DNA of 64,000 nt from an uncultured Spirochaetales bacterium (GTDB lineage Bacteria > Spirochaetota > Spirochaetia > Sphaerochaetales > Sphaerochaetaceae). The DNA is taken from assembly GCA_944390045.1 (NCBI GenBank), contig CALXOO010000002.1:23826-87825 (forward strand), written 5' to 3'. Positions 9,652 through 18,552 of this stretch are shown here, piece after piece. The notes beneath the pieces are model-generated. The model was not told the DNA's origin, did no database searches, and saw only the letters and a list, made by a program, of their open reading frames with translations. Within the stretch, counting starts at the first letter, position 1. The number at the start of each line of letters is the position of its first letter. Both the position numbers and the translations under genes were made by a program.

Positions 9652-10752
9652 ATGAGACAAACAAGCCACCTGCCTCTGTCACTGGCAATTGCAAAGAGTG
9701 TTGAGAGCTACTACCAGCCCGGAATGATGCTCTGGCACTATGAACACGGACTTGTGCTTTACGCCTCGCTGAAGAGCGCAAGCTATCATAAGGACGATTC
9801 CATCTATCCCTGGGTGTACTCCATGTATGACAGACTCATTGGCCAGGATGGTACAATTGCCACTTACAGAGAGGGTGAGTTCAACCTTGATCAGATCAAT
9901 GCCGGCCGGGCGCTTTTCCCTCTTTATGACAAGAGCGGCGAGGAGCGTTTCAGCAAGGCCGCGGACTGTCTGAGAAGCCAGCTTGTCCACCAGCCCCGGA
10001 CCAGGAGCGGTGTTTACTGGCATAAGGAGATCTATCCCTGGCAGATCTGGCTGGACGGACTTTACATGCAGGGCCCCTTCAATGCCGAGTATGCAATGCG
10101 TCATGATGATGCCCAGGAGCTGGACGATGTCCTGAACCAGCTCATCATCACTTACAACACGCTGCGTGATGAGAAGACCGGCCTCCTGTATCATGCATAT
10201 GATGAGTCCCGCGGTCAGCGCTGGAGTGACATCAGCACGGGCCTTTCACCGCATTTCTGGTCCCGTTCGATCGGCTGGTACTGCATGGCTCTGCTGGATG
10301 TGCTTGACTACACGCCGGCTGATCACCCCAGAAGGGGCGAGATTGAGGACATCATCCGCGCCCTGGCCCCGTCCGTGGCTGCCTTCCAGAGGGAGAGCGG
10401 GCTGTGGTATCAGGTCCCTGACTACCCGGATGCGGTTGGCAACTACCTCGAGACAAGCGGCTCGTCAATGTTCGCATACCTCTATTTCAAGGGTGTGAGG
10501 ACCGGCATTCTGGACAGAAAGTATCTGGACAATGGAAGAAAGGCCATTGACGGCATCAAGAGGGTCTATCTGACCTGTGATGAGAACGGGATATACCATC
10601 TGGATGGAATCTGCTCGGTCGCCGGACTTGGAGGCAATCCATACCGTGACGGATCCCTGAAGTACTACTTCCTGGAGCCTCAGAAGAGGGATGACTTCAA
10701 GGGAGTCGGCCCCTTCATCCTCGCGCTGCTGGAAAGCGAGATGGCGCAGTGA
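9652..10752 (+). CDS. GH105 unsaturated rhamnogalacturonyl hydrolase (YteR/YesR family)
   Basis: A 366-residue cytoplasmic glycosidase with no signal peptide. It would hydrate and release the 4,5-unsaturated galacturonyl residue from imported rhamnogalacturonan disaccharides left by lyases. Family hallmarks are DQINAGR (Asp80) and the catalytic-aspartate region PWQIWLDGLYMQGPF (Asp135), with many Trp and Tyr residues typical of the alpha/alpha-barrel. GAGGT precedes the ATG at 9652. It closes the operon, so uptake and cleavage are coupled; the released sugar could feed the divergent uxaBA pathway. Confidence 0.9.
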   Translation: MRQTSHLPLSLAIAKSVESYYQPGMMLWHYEHGLVLYASLKSASYHKDDSIYPWVYSMYDRLIGQDGTIATYREGEFNLDQINAGRALFPLYDKSGEERFSKAADCLRSQLVHQPRTRSGVYWHKEIYPWQIWLDGLYMQGPFNAEYAMRHDDAQELDDVLNQLIITYNTLRDEKTGLLYHAYDESRGQRWSDISTGLSPHFWSRSIGWYCMALLDVLDYTPADHPRRGEIEDIIRALAPSVAAFQRESGLWYQVPDYPDAVGNYLETSGSSMFAYLYFKGVRTGILDRKYLDNGRKAIDGIKRVYLTCDENGIYHLDGICSVAGLGGNPYRDGSLKYYFLEPQKRDDFKGVGPFILALLESEMAQ

Positions 10753-10816
10753 TCCTTTCTCAGGCATGCGGCGGATACGGGCAGGCTCAGGTCCTGCCCT
10801 CTGGCCGCAGCCCTGA

Positions 10817-11350
10817 TCATGACCTGTCCAGGACCTCTGTCAGTCTGCCTGCGAGGTCCTCACAGGCTTCCTTTCCTGCTTTCAGACTGTGGCCAAGGCC
10901 GGGAAGGACGAAGAGTGGAATATTCCGCTTTTTTGCCCAGTCTTCCAGCTCGTGCACCGGCACGACACTGTCTTTCTCTCCTGCGACTGCAGCAAGAATT
11001 TTCTGTCTGTCATCAAATCCGCAAAGACAGTCAGCTGGCGGAGTGAGGAGGATGTGGGATGCTGACACGTTCATAAGATGAGACCATCTTCCTGCTGTAT
11101 GGCAGCCCAGGCTTTTTGAGATTACAAGAGGATGCTCCGGGAGTTCTGTCCCCATGAGCGCGCAAATGGCGAAGCCAAGAGAGATGTCAACGGCCTGATC
11201 AACAGTCTCTATCGGCCTGAATGGAATCGCGGCGGTCCAGTCAACAGGAAGAATGCTGATGTCCTCTTTCGCGAGTCTGGAGGAAAGAATCACCATCAGC
11301 TCCTCTCTGTGACTCCATCCGGTGCCTGGGAAAAACACGCCTTTCTGCAC
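10817..11350 (-). CDS. Small alpha/beta hydrolase-like protein
   Basis: A 177-residue protein with a compact alpha/beta-hydrolase pattern: FFPGTGWSHRE near the N-terminus resembles the first strand and oxyanion turn, VISKSLGCHT could be the nucleophile elbow (S-K-S-L-G instead of the usual G-x-S-x-G), and LPGLGHSLKAG near the C-terminus supplies the His. Similar short proteins are often annotated as dienelactone-hydrolase-like. The start is a GTG at 11348-11350 with GGAG 13 bases upstream, so it is not certain. It is the last of three leftward genes, 116 bases after the NUDIX gene. The substrate cannot be told. Confidence 0.6.
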   Translation of the reverse strand: MQKGVFFPGTGWSHREELMVILSSRLAKEDISILPVDWTAAIPFRPIETVDQAVDISLGFAICALMGTELPEHPLVISKSLGCHTAGRWSHLMNVSASHILLTPPADCLCGFDDRQKILAAVAGEKDSVVPVHELEDWAKKRNIPLFVLPGLGHSLKAGKEACEDLAGRLTEVLDRS

Positions 11351-11391
11351 TGTACCGTCTCTACTCCTTCTCTGGCATCAGTCTGACTGCT

Positions 11392-11411
11392 CCCACAGGC
11401 GAGCCTGTGGG
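11392..11411. repeat. Perfect hairpin between the NUDIX and hydrolase genes
   Basis: CCCACAGGC (11392-11400) and GCCTGTGGG (11403-11411) form a 9-bp perfect inverted repeat with a two-base centre. No T-run follows on either strand, so it may be a processing or attenuation structure or a protein site rather than a terminator. Confidence 0.5.
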
Positions 11412-11466
11412 GTTCTGGTGGATAGACTTGCAGTACGGCATGGACCGGCGGACTGGAAGATGCATA

Positions 11467-11874
11467 TCAGGCCTGCCGGTCCGGTTCCGGAAAGTCCTCT
11501 TTCAGCCGCTGCACGACAAGCATGTCTGCAGGCAGCCAGCTGACACTGCCGAGTTCTTCCCGTGTCAGCCATCTGGCCTCATCATGCTCCATGAGTCTCG
11601 GCTGCCCGTCCTCAATGCTGCATATGTAACAGTCCATTGTGAGCAGGAAGTCAGGATACTGATGCTCAACGGTACAGAAGAATCCGTCGACATGGATGCA
11701 GACATCCAGCTCCTCACGGATCTCGCGGATGATGCAGTCCTCGCCGCTCTCGCCTTTTTCCCGTTTGCCTCCTGGAAATTCCCAGCCGCCCCTGAATGGC
11801 CCCGCAGCCCTTCTTGTCGCATACACCATGCCGTTGCGGTGGATGACAGCGGCGCTCACCCTTATGTCCTTCAT
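11467..11874 (-). CDS. NUDIX hydrolase, MutT-like
   Basis: A 135-residue pyrophosphohydrolase. The NUDIX box is complete between about residues 35 and 57: GGKREKGESGEDCIIREIRE followed by EL, with the metal-binding REIREE core. MKDIRVSAAVIHRNGMVYATRR at the N-terminus and the WEFPGG turn resemble MutT-type 8-oxo-dGTP diphosphatases, which clean oxidised nucleotides from the pool, but substrate is hard to infer in this family. The start at 11874 is preferred over an upstream in-frame codon because GGGAAGG lies just before it. Confidence 0.85.
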   Translation of the reverse strand: MKDIRVSAAVIHRNGMVYATRRAAGPFRGGWEFPGGKREKGESGEDCIIREIREELDVCIHVDGFFCTVEHQYPDFLLTMDCYICSIEDGQPRLMEHDEARWLTREELGSVSWLPADMLVVQRLKEDFPEPDRQA

Positions 11875-11893
11875 GCTGCCTTCCCTGCCGTGA

Positions 11894-12211
11894 TCAGGAG
11901 AAAGAGACACTGCCTGTCACAGTCTCTCCGTCAAGCCTGAGCATGGCCTCGGTCTCCCTGGTCCCGATGAATGACAGCGGATTGCTCTCTACGGGATGCT
12001 CGAGAGTGAGGCTGAAGGTCTGTCTGCTGGAGCCGCCGCTGAAAGACACAAGCCTGGTCATAGCCTTGCCCAGAATGCTGAAGGTCACCGGCAGGCGGAT
12101 TTCCGAAGGGCAGCTGAAGACGAAGCATGCACGGACAGTCCACAGCCCGTCACCGTCCTCTGCCGCAGTGAATTCCACGTTCTCTATGTAGCCATGCGCC
12201 GTTTTCGTCAT
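11894..12211 (-). CDS. Protein of unknown function, 105 residues, beta-rich
   Basis: Not recognised. The sequence alternates hydrophobic and polar residues (VRACFVFSCPSEIRLPVTFSI; MLRLDGETVTGSVSFS), suggesting a small all-beta immunoglobulin-like domain. There is no signal peptide or membrane helix. It starts at an ATG at 12211 with no clear ribosome-binding site and ends 19 bases before the NUDIX start, so it probably leads that transcript. Codon use matches the neighbours and no competing frame covers the stretch, which supports a real gene. Confidence 0.5.
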   Translation of the reverse strand: MTKTAHGYIENVEFTAAEDGDGLWTVRACFVFSCPSEIRLPVTFSILGKAMTRLVSFSGGSSRQTFSLTLEHPVESNPLSFIGTRETEAMLRLDGETVTGSVSFS

Positions 12212-12359
12212 ATGAGTGCAATATTAACCGTATGGCGGGTGCGCTGGAAGACGTCACGCCTGAGGTTTTTTGCTGTATTTTTCGGTTGCGGTTTGTTGCA
12301 TTTCTGCCAAGAGCTTTTCTTCCAATGATTTAAGTTGATGCGCTCTGCTCCGTATTTGT

Positions 12360-12388
12360 TTGACTTGTGCCGGGTGTGAATGTAGAAT
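12360..12388 (+). promoter_or_regulatory. Promoter of the nucleoside-uptake operon
   Basis: TTGACT (12360-12365), 17 bases, TAGAAT (12383-12388). Transcription should start near 12395, giving a leader of about 40 bases with a small hairpin (ATCGG/CCGAT arms around 12393-12412) before the ribosome-binding site AAGGAG. The rest of 12212-12359 shows nothing I can name. Confidence 0.65.
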
Positions 12389-12435
12389 GGGAATATCGGT
12401 TCGAAAACCCGATCAATCAAACAAGGAGATGGCAA

Positions 12436-13626
12436 ATGAAGAAATCCATTGCAATACTCATGATGCTTCTGGCTGCTTTCTCTGTCTTCACTCTCGCCTC
12501 CTGCGGCGGTGATGACAGCAGTTCATCCACAACAACAGCAACAAGCACCACATCCACCACGACAACTGCAAGCACGACAACTGCCGCAGCTGCTCCCGCA
12601 GCTGAGACAAGCGCTCCCGCCCAGGAGTCCAGCGGTCCTGCCACAAGCGGTTCATCGCTGATGGTCGGCATGGTCACAGATTCCGGCACAATCGACGACA
12701 GATCATTCAACCAGGGAACATGGGAAGGTCTTCAGAAGGCCGCCCAGGAGCTCGGCCTGCAGTGCACATATCTGCAGCCGAACGGAACGACGACAGGTGA
12801 CTACACGACAGCCATTTATGACCTGTATGACCAGGGCTACAGGCTGATCGCCTGCCCCGGATATCTCTTCGAGGATGCTGTCAAGGAAGTCCAGGCTGAG
12901 TGCCCCGATCTCAAGATCATCCTGATCGACTCCACACTCGGTGACCAGGTCGGACCCAACACAGTCACCATCTCCTACAACGAGCATGAGTCCGGATTCC
13001 TGGCAGGTGTCGCCGCGGCTGTCGAGCTGATCGACGGTTCAGTCGGCTTCGTCGGCGGAATCGAGATTCCCGCTGTCCAGAAGTTCAACTGGGGCTTCCA
13101 GCAGGGCGTAGCATTCGCCAATGAGAACTATGGAACGACAATCGAGATGGATTCCAGCAACTTCGTCTATTCCGGTTCCTTCGCTGATCTCGCACTTGGA
13201 ACTCAGCTTGCTGCCGGCATGTACGACAAGGGTGTCGACGCCATCTTCGCCGCAGCCGGCGGTACAGGTGTCGGAGTCATCAACGAGGCCAGGACAAGAA
13301 GGCTCTCCGGCGAGAATGTCTGGGCGATCGGTGTTGATGTCGACCAGTACACTGTCGGTGATATGGGCAATGGCGAGAGCTGCATCCTGACATCCGCCAT
13401 GAAGTATATCGACCAGACGACATATGACCTGGTCTATGCTGCATACAACAATGAGTTCCCCGGAGGAGAGAACCAGACGCTCGGTGCCGCAACCGCCAGT
13501 GTCGGAATCCCCAAGACGAACCCCAACCTCTCAGAAGAGACCATGGCTGTGGTCGCAGAGGTCGAGCAGATGATCATCAATGGTGAGATCACTGTCCAGG
13601 GAACATCTGATGGACTTATCCCCTGA
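12436..13626 (+). CDS. BMP/PnrA-family nucleoside-binding lipoprotein
   Basis: The 396-residue binding protein of a nucleoside ABC importer. The signal peptide ends in a classic lipobox (FTLASCGG), so it is a lipoprotein. Residues about 30-75 are an almost pure Thr/Ser/Ala tether, then the PnrA core with DDRSFNQGTWEGL, GFLAGVAAAVELIDGSVGFV and WAIGVDVDQY. PnrA proteins bind purine nucleosides such as inosine and guanosine, matching the purine nucleoside phosphorylase at the end of the operon. AAGGAG lies 7 bases before the ATG. A strong terminator follows, so this subunit should be made in excess over the membrane parts. Confidence 0.92.
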   Translation: MKKSIAILMMLLAAFSVFTLASCGGDDSSSSTTTATSTTSTTTTASTTTAAAAPAAETSAPAQESSGPATSGSSLMVGMVTDSGTIDDRSFNQGTWEGLQKAAQELGLQCTYLQPNGTTTGDYTTAIYDLYDQGYRLIACPGYLFEDAVKEVQAECPDLKIILIDSTLGDQVGPNTVTISYNEHESGFLAGVAAAVELIDGSVGFVGGIEIPAVQKFNWGFQQGVAFANENYGTTIEMDSSNFVYSGSFADLALGTQLAAGMYDKGVDAIFAAAGGTGVGVINEARTRRLSGENVWAIGVDVDQYTVGDMGNGESCILTSAMKYIDQTTYDLVYAAYNNEFPGGENQTLGAATASVGIPKTNPNLSEETMAVVAEVEQMIINGEITVQGTSDGLIP

Positions 13627-13648
13627 GCGGGAACAAACAACTAACGAC

Positions 13649-13681
13649 AAAGGCCGCCGTAGAGTCTACAGCGGCCTTTTT
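13649..13681 (+). terminator. Rho-independent terminator after the binding protein (partial read-through expected)
   Basis: AAAGGCCGC (13649-13657) pairs with GCGGCCTTT (13671-13679), with an inner GTAGA/TCTAC stem, followed by a T-run to 13681. It lies inside the operon, between the binding protein and the ATPase, as an expression-level valve. No second promoter is obvious before 13729. Confidence 0.85.
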
Positions 13682-13728
13682 GAACTATAGTCAAGCGGCT
13701 CAGTCCGCTTCCATTGCTTGGAGACCCA

Positions 13729-15264
13729 ATGTCAGACTACGTAATTGAAATGCTTGGCATACGCAAGGAGTTTCCTGGTATCGTGGCGAATGACGATATC
13801 ACCTTGCAGGTGAAAGAAGGGGAGATCCATGCCATCCTCGGCGAGAATGGTGCCGGAAAGAGCACCCTGATGAGCATCCTTTTCGGCCTCTATCATGCGG
13901 ACAGGGGCGTGATCAGGGTCAGGGGCAGGGAAGTCAGGATCAATTCTCCGAATGATGCGAATGATCTTGGCATCGGCATGGTCCATCAGCACTTCCAGCT
14001 GGTACACAACTATACTGTCACAGAGAACATAATCCTTGGAAAAGAGGGCGGCTTTGTCCTTGATACAAGGCAGGCGGGAAAGAAGATCAAGGCCCTGAGC
14101 GAGAAATATGGACTCAATATTGATCCTGACAGTGTGATAGAAAACATCACGGTCGGCATGCAGCAGCGTGTGGAAATCCTGAAGATGCTCTATCGTGATG
14201 CCAATATACTCATCTTTGACGAACCTACTGCCGTCCTGACCCCTCAGGAAATCGATGAACTGATGGAGATAATGAGATCTCTGGCAAAGGAGGGCAAGTC
14301 AATCATCCTCATCACCCACAAACTCGCCGAGATCAAGGCTGTAGCCGAGCGCTGCACCGTCATCCGGCGCGGCAAGCTGATCGGTGTTGTGGATGTCGCC
14401 TCCACGAGTGTTGACGAGATGGCAGCCATGATGGTTGGCCGTCAGGTCAATTTCAAGGTTGAGAAGACTCCTGCCAGACCGGGCAGCTGTGTCCTCAGCA
14501 TCCAGGACCTCTGTGTGATGAACAACAAAAAGGTGCTGGGCGTGAAGAACTTCTCTCTTGATGTTTATGCAGGGGAAATCGTCGGCATCGCCGGAGTGGA
14601 TGGAAACGGACAGAGTGAGCTCATTGAGGCCATAACCGGTCTCCGCCCTGCCGAGTCCGGAAAAGTGATGCTGCTGGGGCAGGATATCACAAGGGCTTCC
14701 ATCAGGGAGCGCAATGAGGCAGGAATCGGCCATATCCCTGAAGACCGGCAGAAGAGGGGACTGGTGCTCTCCGAGACACTTTGTGACAACTTCATCATCA
14801 AGGACTTTGACAAGGCGCCTTTCAGCAGGTACGGCTTCCTTAACAGAAAAGAGATCAGATCGTATTCGTCAAAAATCGTTGAACAATACGACGTCCGTTC
14901 CGGAGAAGGCGTTGACAGCCTTGCCGGAAAGCTGTCCGGAGGCAATCAGCAGAAGGCCATCATCGGGCGTGAGGTAACTGCAGATCCGGAACTTCTCATT
15001 GCCGTCCAGCCCACACGCGGACTTGATGTCGGTGCGATTGAGTTCATTCACAGGGCTCTTGTAAGGCACCGCGACAACGGGAAGGCGGTCCTGCTCGTTT
15101 CCTTCGAACTGGATGAGATCTTCAACCTGTCTGACAGGATCGCGGTCATCAATGCCGGCCAGCTGATTGACATTGTGAACACAAGCGAGACGGACGAGTA
15201 CGCCGTCGGTCTCATGATGGCCGGAATAAAGAAGGGTGAAGGAGGCGGACATGAAAGCAAGTGA
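13729..15264 (+). CDS. Nucleoside ABC transporter ATPase, two fused nucleotide-binding domains
   Basis: A 511-residue double ATPase of the RbsA/NupA (YufO) type. The first domain has Walker A GENGAGKST near residue 38, signature VGMQQRVEILKML and Walker B ILIFDEPTAVLT. The second has the degenerate Walker A usual in this family (GVDGNGQSEL) and a good signature LSGGNQQKAIIGRE. It energises uptake by the two permeases that follow. GGAG sits about 8 bases before the ATG at 13729; an in-frame upstream ATG (13714) lacks a site. It overlaps the next gene by 14 bases. Confidence 0.92.
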   Translation: MSDYVIEMLGIRKEFPGIVANDDITLQVKEGEIHAILGENGAGKSTLMSILFGLYHADRGVIRVRGREVRINSPNDANDLGIGMVHQHFQLVHNYTVTENIILGKEGGFVLDTRQAGKKIKALSEKYGLNIDPDSVIENITVGMQQRVEILKMLYRDANILIFDEPTAVLTPQEIDELMEIMRSLAKEGKSIILITHKLAEIKAVAERCTVIRRGKLIGVVDVASTSVDEMAAMMVGRQVNFKVEKTPARPGSCVLSIQDLCVMNNKKVLGVKNFSLDVYAGEIVGIAGVDGNGQSELIEAITGLRPAESGKVMLLGQDITRASIRERNEAGIGHIPEDRQKRGLVLSETLCDNFIIKDFDKAPFSRYGFLNRKEIRSYSSKIVEQYDVRSGEGVDSLAGKLSGGNQQKAIIGREVTADPELLIAVQPTRGLDVGAIEFIHRALVRHRDNGKAVLLVSFELDEIFNLSDRIAVINAGQLIDIVNTSETDEYAVGLMMAGIKKGEGGGHESK

Positions 15265-16372
15265 GCCCAAACTCTTGAAGGAGCACAAGGCCGGGAATCT
15301 CCTTGTCTCAATCTCCGCAGTCATCGCTGGTATCCTGGCCGGCTGCATCCTGCTGCTGATCATCGGGCATAATCCGGTCCAAGCCATGAGCGATATCCTG
15401 CACGGAGCATTTGACGGCAGGAGGAGAATAGGACAGACGATTGCAGTGGCTGCACCTCTCATGTTCGTCGGCCTGTCTGTCGGCTTCGCCTACAAGGCGG
15501 GGCTCTTCAATATCGGAGGAAGCGGTCAGATGCTGGTCGGAGGTTTCGTGGCCTCCTGCTGGGCTTATTATGGTTCTGATATCCCAAGGCCGCTGTACCT
15601 TTTCCTGATCGTGGCCTCCGGCATGCTGGCAGGTGCCATCTGGGGCGGACTTTCCGGCTACTTGAAGGCCAGGTTCAATGTCCATGAGGTCGTCTCGTGC
15701 ATCATGCTCAACTGGACCGCGCTCTGGGTTCTCTATGAACTCATACCGGCATTCATTCCTGATCCCTCAATCAATTCCAGGTCGTTCACGGTGCCAAATG
15801 AGCTGACCCTGAGGACAGAGGTCCTGTCACAGTTCTTCCCGCGCAGTTACATCAACTGGGGCATCATCTATGCCATTATCGCAGTCATCGTCATCAAGAT
15901 CATCCTTGACAAGACGACGCTGGGTTTCCAGCTCAAGGCCGTGGGAGCGAACAAGTACTGTGCTGAATATGCCGGTATCAAGGTGAACCGCAATATCATA
16001 GTCAGCATGGTCATTGCAGGAGCCCTTGCCGGACTTGCCGGCGTCACTTATTACTGCGGCTATTCGAACATGATCTACCGCAACGCAATGCCGGACGAGG
16101 GCTTTGACGGCATAGCCGTCGCACTGCTGGGAAACAGCAACCCTGTGGGAATCTTCTTCTCGGCCCTCTTCTTCAGCATCCTGAAGGCGGGCAAGGGCAG
16201 TCTCAGCGCCTCAAGCGGAATCCCGCCTGAAATCGCTGACACGATCATCGCCACCATCATTTACTTCACGGCGACCAGCGTGCTGTTCAGGAATCTGTGG
16301 AACAGGCTCTTCCATGCGGTTTATGAGAAGAGGCTGAGTGCCCTCGGCACAACGCAAGGAGGTGTGAAATGA
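15251..16372 (+). CDS. Nucleoside ABC transporter permease 1 (NupB/YufP type)
   Basis: A 373-residue membrane protein of the BPD_transp_2 family, with about ten hydrophobic segments and the pattern GLFNIGGSGQMLVGGFVA after the second. This family forms the channel in BMP-linked nucleoside importers and is distinct from the EAA-loop permeases of the pectin block. AAGGAGG precedes the ATG at 15251, inside the ATPase gene. The conserved AGALAGLAGVTYY stretch is near the C-terminal third. Confidence 0.9.
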   Translation: MKASEPKLLKEHKAGNLLVSISAVIAGILAGCILLLIIGHNPVQAMSDILHGAFDGRRRIGQTIAVAAPLMFVGLSVGFAYKAGLFNIGGSGQMLVGGFVASCWAYYGSDIPRPLYLFLIVASGMLAGAIWGGLSGYLKARFNVHEVVSCIMLNWTALWVLYELIPAFIPDPSINSRSFTVPNELTLRTEVLSQFFPRSYINWGIIYAIIAVIVIKIILDKTTLGFQLKAVGANKYCAEYAGIKVNRNIIVSMVIAGALAGLAGVTYYCGYSNMIYRNAMPDEGFDGIAVALLGNSNPVGIFFSALFFSILKAGKGSLSASSGIPPEIADTIIATIIYFTATSVLFRNLWNRLFHAVYEKRLSALGTTQGGVK

Positions 16373-17670
16373 GTTCCCTGCTCAATAGTGTCGTACCTTC
16401 CGCCATTGCCTACACCATCCCTCTGCTGATGGGTGCGCTTGGCGGACTATACAGTGAGAGAAGCGGAGTCACGAACCTCTGTATCGAAGGTCTGATGCTG
16501 ATGGGCTGTTTCTGCTGTGCGGTCGTGATGACGCTGTTAAACGGAATTGTCAGCGGCAATGCCCTCTTCCTTCTCGGACTCGGGGCTGCGGTGCTCTTCA
16601 CCGCAATCTTCTCCATACTGCATGCGGTTGCGTCGATCAACCTCAAGGCGGACCAGACAATCAGCGGCACGGCGATCAACCTGCTTTCCACCGCACTTAC
16701 GGTCTATCTCGCCAGGGCTATCACGAATAGCGGAAACATCACCATCATCGGTGTCGTTCCCTGGAATATCCAGCTGTTCATGCCTCAGGCCTGCCATGAC
16801 ATCCTGTGGAGCGCGCTCTTCATCTTCCTGGCCTGGATCCTGGTGAAGAAGATCGGCAACATGATCACGAAGGGGGCCTTCAGCGCAGGACTGAATACAA
16901 AGGCAGCCGCCTTCTGGTTCGCAGAGAGCCTGGTGATTGCACTTATTCTCTCCGCCTTTATACCCAGCGGAATCCTGGCTGCGGCGCTTGCCGCCGTTCT
17001 CGCGCTGCTGGATTATATCCTGGTCCGCAGAAAGGGCCTGCTGAAGGATGTTCCTGTCCTCAGGTCCGGCAGCACAGGAACTGCCGCCAGTTTTCTGACC
17101 GGTGTCATCCTGCTGCTTGTGGCCGGACTGCTCTCGACCATGGGACTCGGTGCATTCCTGCGCACCATGATCTTCCGCCGCGTGTACTGGACGACGGTAC
17201 TGTGTCTTGTCATCTGGGCTGCAAGCTACTTCCTGCTGTACAAGACGAGTTTCGGCCTTCGTCTCAGGGCCTGCGGAGAGCATCCCAGCGCCGTTGCAAG
17301 CGCAGGTGTCAATGTCTACAGGATGCGCTACATCGGCGTCATTGCCTCAGGTGTGCTGGCCGGCCTTGGCGGTGCGGTATACCTCATCACTGTCGGCGGC
17401 GAGTTCAACAGCGCATCAGGCATGAATGGTCTTGGCTTCCTTGCCATCGCCGGTCTGATCTTCGGTCAGTGGAAACCGCTTGGAATCCTCGGTTCCACCT
17501 TCTTCTTCGGTTTCTGCTACACAATGGCGAACATGTCGAGGATCCTGCCATCGCTGAGCTTCATCCCGGCAGGTCTCTTTTCCGCCTTCCCGTATGTCGC
17601 GACCCTCATCGTTCTCATCTTCACCTCGAAGAGGAATGCGGCACCTCTGGCAAGCGGACAACCTTATTGA
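16369..17670 (+). CDS. Nucleoside ABC transporter permease 2 (NupC/YufQ type)
   Basis: The partner permease, 433 residues and longer than the usual ~310. The family start is intact (LLMGALGGLYSERSGVTNLC) and so is the C-terminal ASGVLAGLGGAVYLITVGGEF. The extra length is a poorly conserved hydrophobic segment around residues 150-260 that adds membrane helices. The start codon overlaps the stop of permease 1 (ATGA), a sign of translational coupling. Confidence 0.88.
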   Translation: MSSLLNSVVPSAIAYTIPLLMGALGGLYSERSGVTNLCIEGLMLMGCFCCAVVMTLLNGIVSGNALFLLGLGAAVLFTAIFSILHAVASINLKADQTISGTAINLLSTALTVYLARAITNSGNITIIGVVPWNIQLFMPQACHDILWSALFIFLAWILVKKIGNMITKGAFSAGLNTKAAAFWFAESLVIALILSAFIPSGILAAALAAVLALLDYILVRRKGLLKDVPVLRSGSTGTAASFLTGVILLLVAGLLSTMGLGAFLRTMIFRRVYWTTVLCLVIWAASYFLLYKTSFGLRLRACGEHPSAVASAGVNVYRMRYIGVIASGVLAGLGGAVYLITVGGEFNSASGMNGLGFLAIAGLIFGQWKPLGILGSTFFFGFCYTMANMSRILPSLSFIPAGLFSAFPYVATLIVLIFTSKRNAAPLASGQPY

Positions 17671-17683
17671 CATTATGCATACA

Positions 17684-17710
17684 CAGGGGCCGGACTCCGG
17701 CCCCTGCGGT
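17684..17710 (+). terminator. Hairpin attenuator before the phosphorylase gene
   Basis: CAGGGGCCGG (17684-17693) and CCGGCCCCTG (17697-17706) form a perfect 10-bp stem with a 3-base loop, followed by CGGTTTTC. The T-run is short, so partial termination between the transporter and the metabolic genes is likely. Confidence 0.65.
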
Positions 17711-17727
17711 TTTCTGGAGATTCTTCT

Positions 17728-18552
17728 ATGACACTTATTGAAAAGCTCCGCGAGAGCAGTGACTACATCAGGAACAGGATCGGAGACGGACCTGTCGATA
17801 TGGCAATCGTCCTCGGATCGGGTCTCGGCGATCTTGCCGACAGCATTGAGAATGCGGTTACGGTTGATTACCATGACATTCCCCATTTCCCGGTATCAAC
17901 GGTTCCGGGGCACAAAGGCCGTCTGGTTGCCGGAACGCTTGAGGGCCGGCGTGTCGTGTGCATGCAGGGCCGCTTCCATTACTACGAGGGCTGGAGCTTG
18001 CAGGAGTGCGTGTATCCGGTGCAGACCTTCAATGTCATGGGAATTGGAAAACTCTTCCTGACCAATGCGGCAGGCTGTGTCAACACTTCCTGGCAGCCCG
18101 GGGATCTCATGATCATCACGGACCATATCAAGCTGATGGGCGACAGTCCCCTGAGGGGTCAGAATCCGGACGAGCTTGGTCCCCGCTTCTTTGACATGTC
18201 CTCAGTCTGGGATGCCCAGGCCAGGGAAACTGCGCTCGCAGCTGCACAGAAGTGCGCAGTCAATGTGAGGCAGGGTGTGTACATGCTCTTTGGCGGACCC
18301 CAGTTCGAGACTCCCGCGGAGGTCAGGCTGGCACGGATCCTCGGTGCGGATGCCGTCGGCATGTCAACAGTTCCCGAGGCTATTGCCGCAAGCCACATGG
18401 GCATGAAGACACTAGGCATCAGCTGTCTGACCAACATGGGTGCCGGCATACTGGACCAGAAACTCAACCATGAGGAAGTCCTGGAGACGGGAGAGAGGGT
18501 AAAGGCCTCATTCACCGCTCTTGTGAGGGAAATTGTCCGCACATGGATCTGA
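17728..18552 (+). CDS. punA: Purine nucleoside phosphorylase, trimeric PunA type
   Basis: Splits purine nucleosides with phosphate into free base and (deoxy)ribose-1-phosphate in the cytoplasm. At 274 residues it has the normal length of the trimeric family. Recognisable sites are the phosphate loop VLGSGLGDLAD, GRFHYYEG, LTNAAGCVN, FGGPQFETPAEVRLA (ribose and base contacts) and GMSTVPEAIAA; Asn in CLTNMGAG is typical of 6-oxopurine-specific enzymes. It sits downstream of the nucleoside importer, so imported inosine or guanosine is cleaved at once. Confidence 0.92.
   Translation: MTLIEKLRESSDYIRNRIGDGPVDMAIVLGSGLGDLADSIENAVTVDYHDIPHFPVSTVPGHKGRLVAGTLEGRRVVCMQGRFHYYEGWSLQECVYPVQTFNVMGIGKLFLTNAAGCVNTSWQPGDLMIITDHIKLMGDSPLRGQNPDELGPRFFDMSSVWDAQARETALAAAQKCAVNVRQGVYMLFGGPQFETPAEVRLARILGADAVGMSTVPEAIAASHMGMKTLGISCLTNMGAGILDQKLNHEEVLETGERVKASFTALVREIVRTWI

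Noticed and set aside
12395..12435. Purine riboswitch in the leader of the nucleoside operon
   Set aside because: The leader is only about 40 bases, too short for the three-way junction, and conserved loop sequences are missing.
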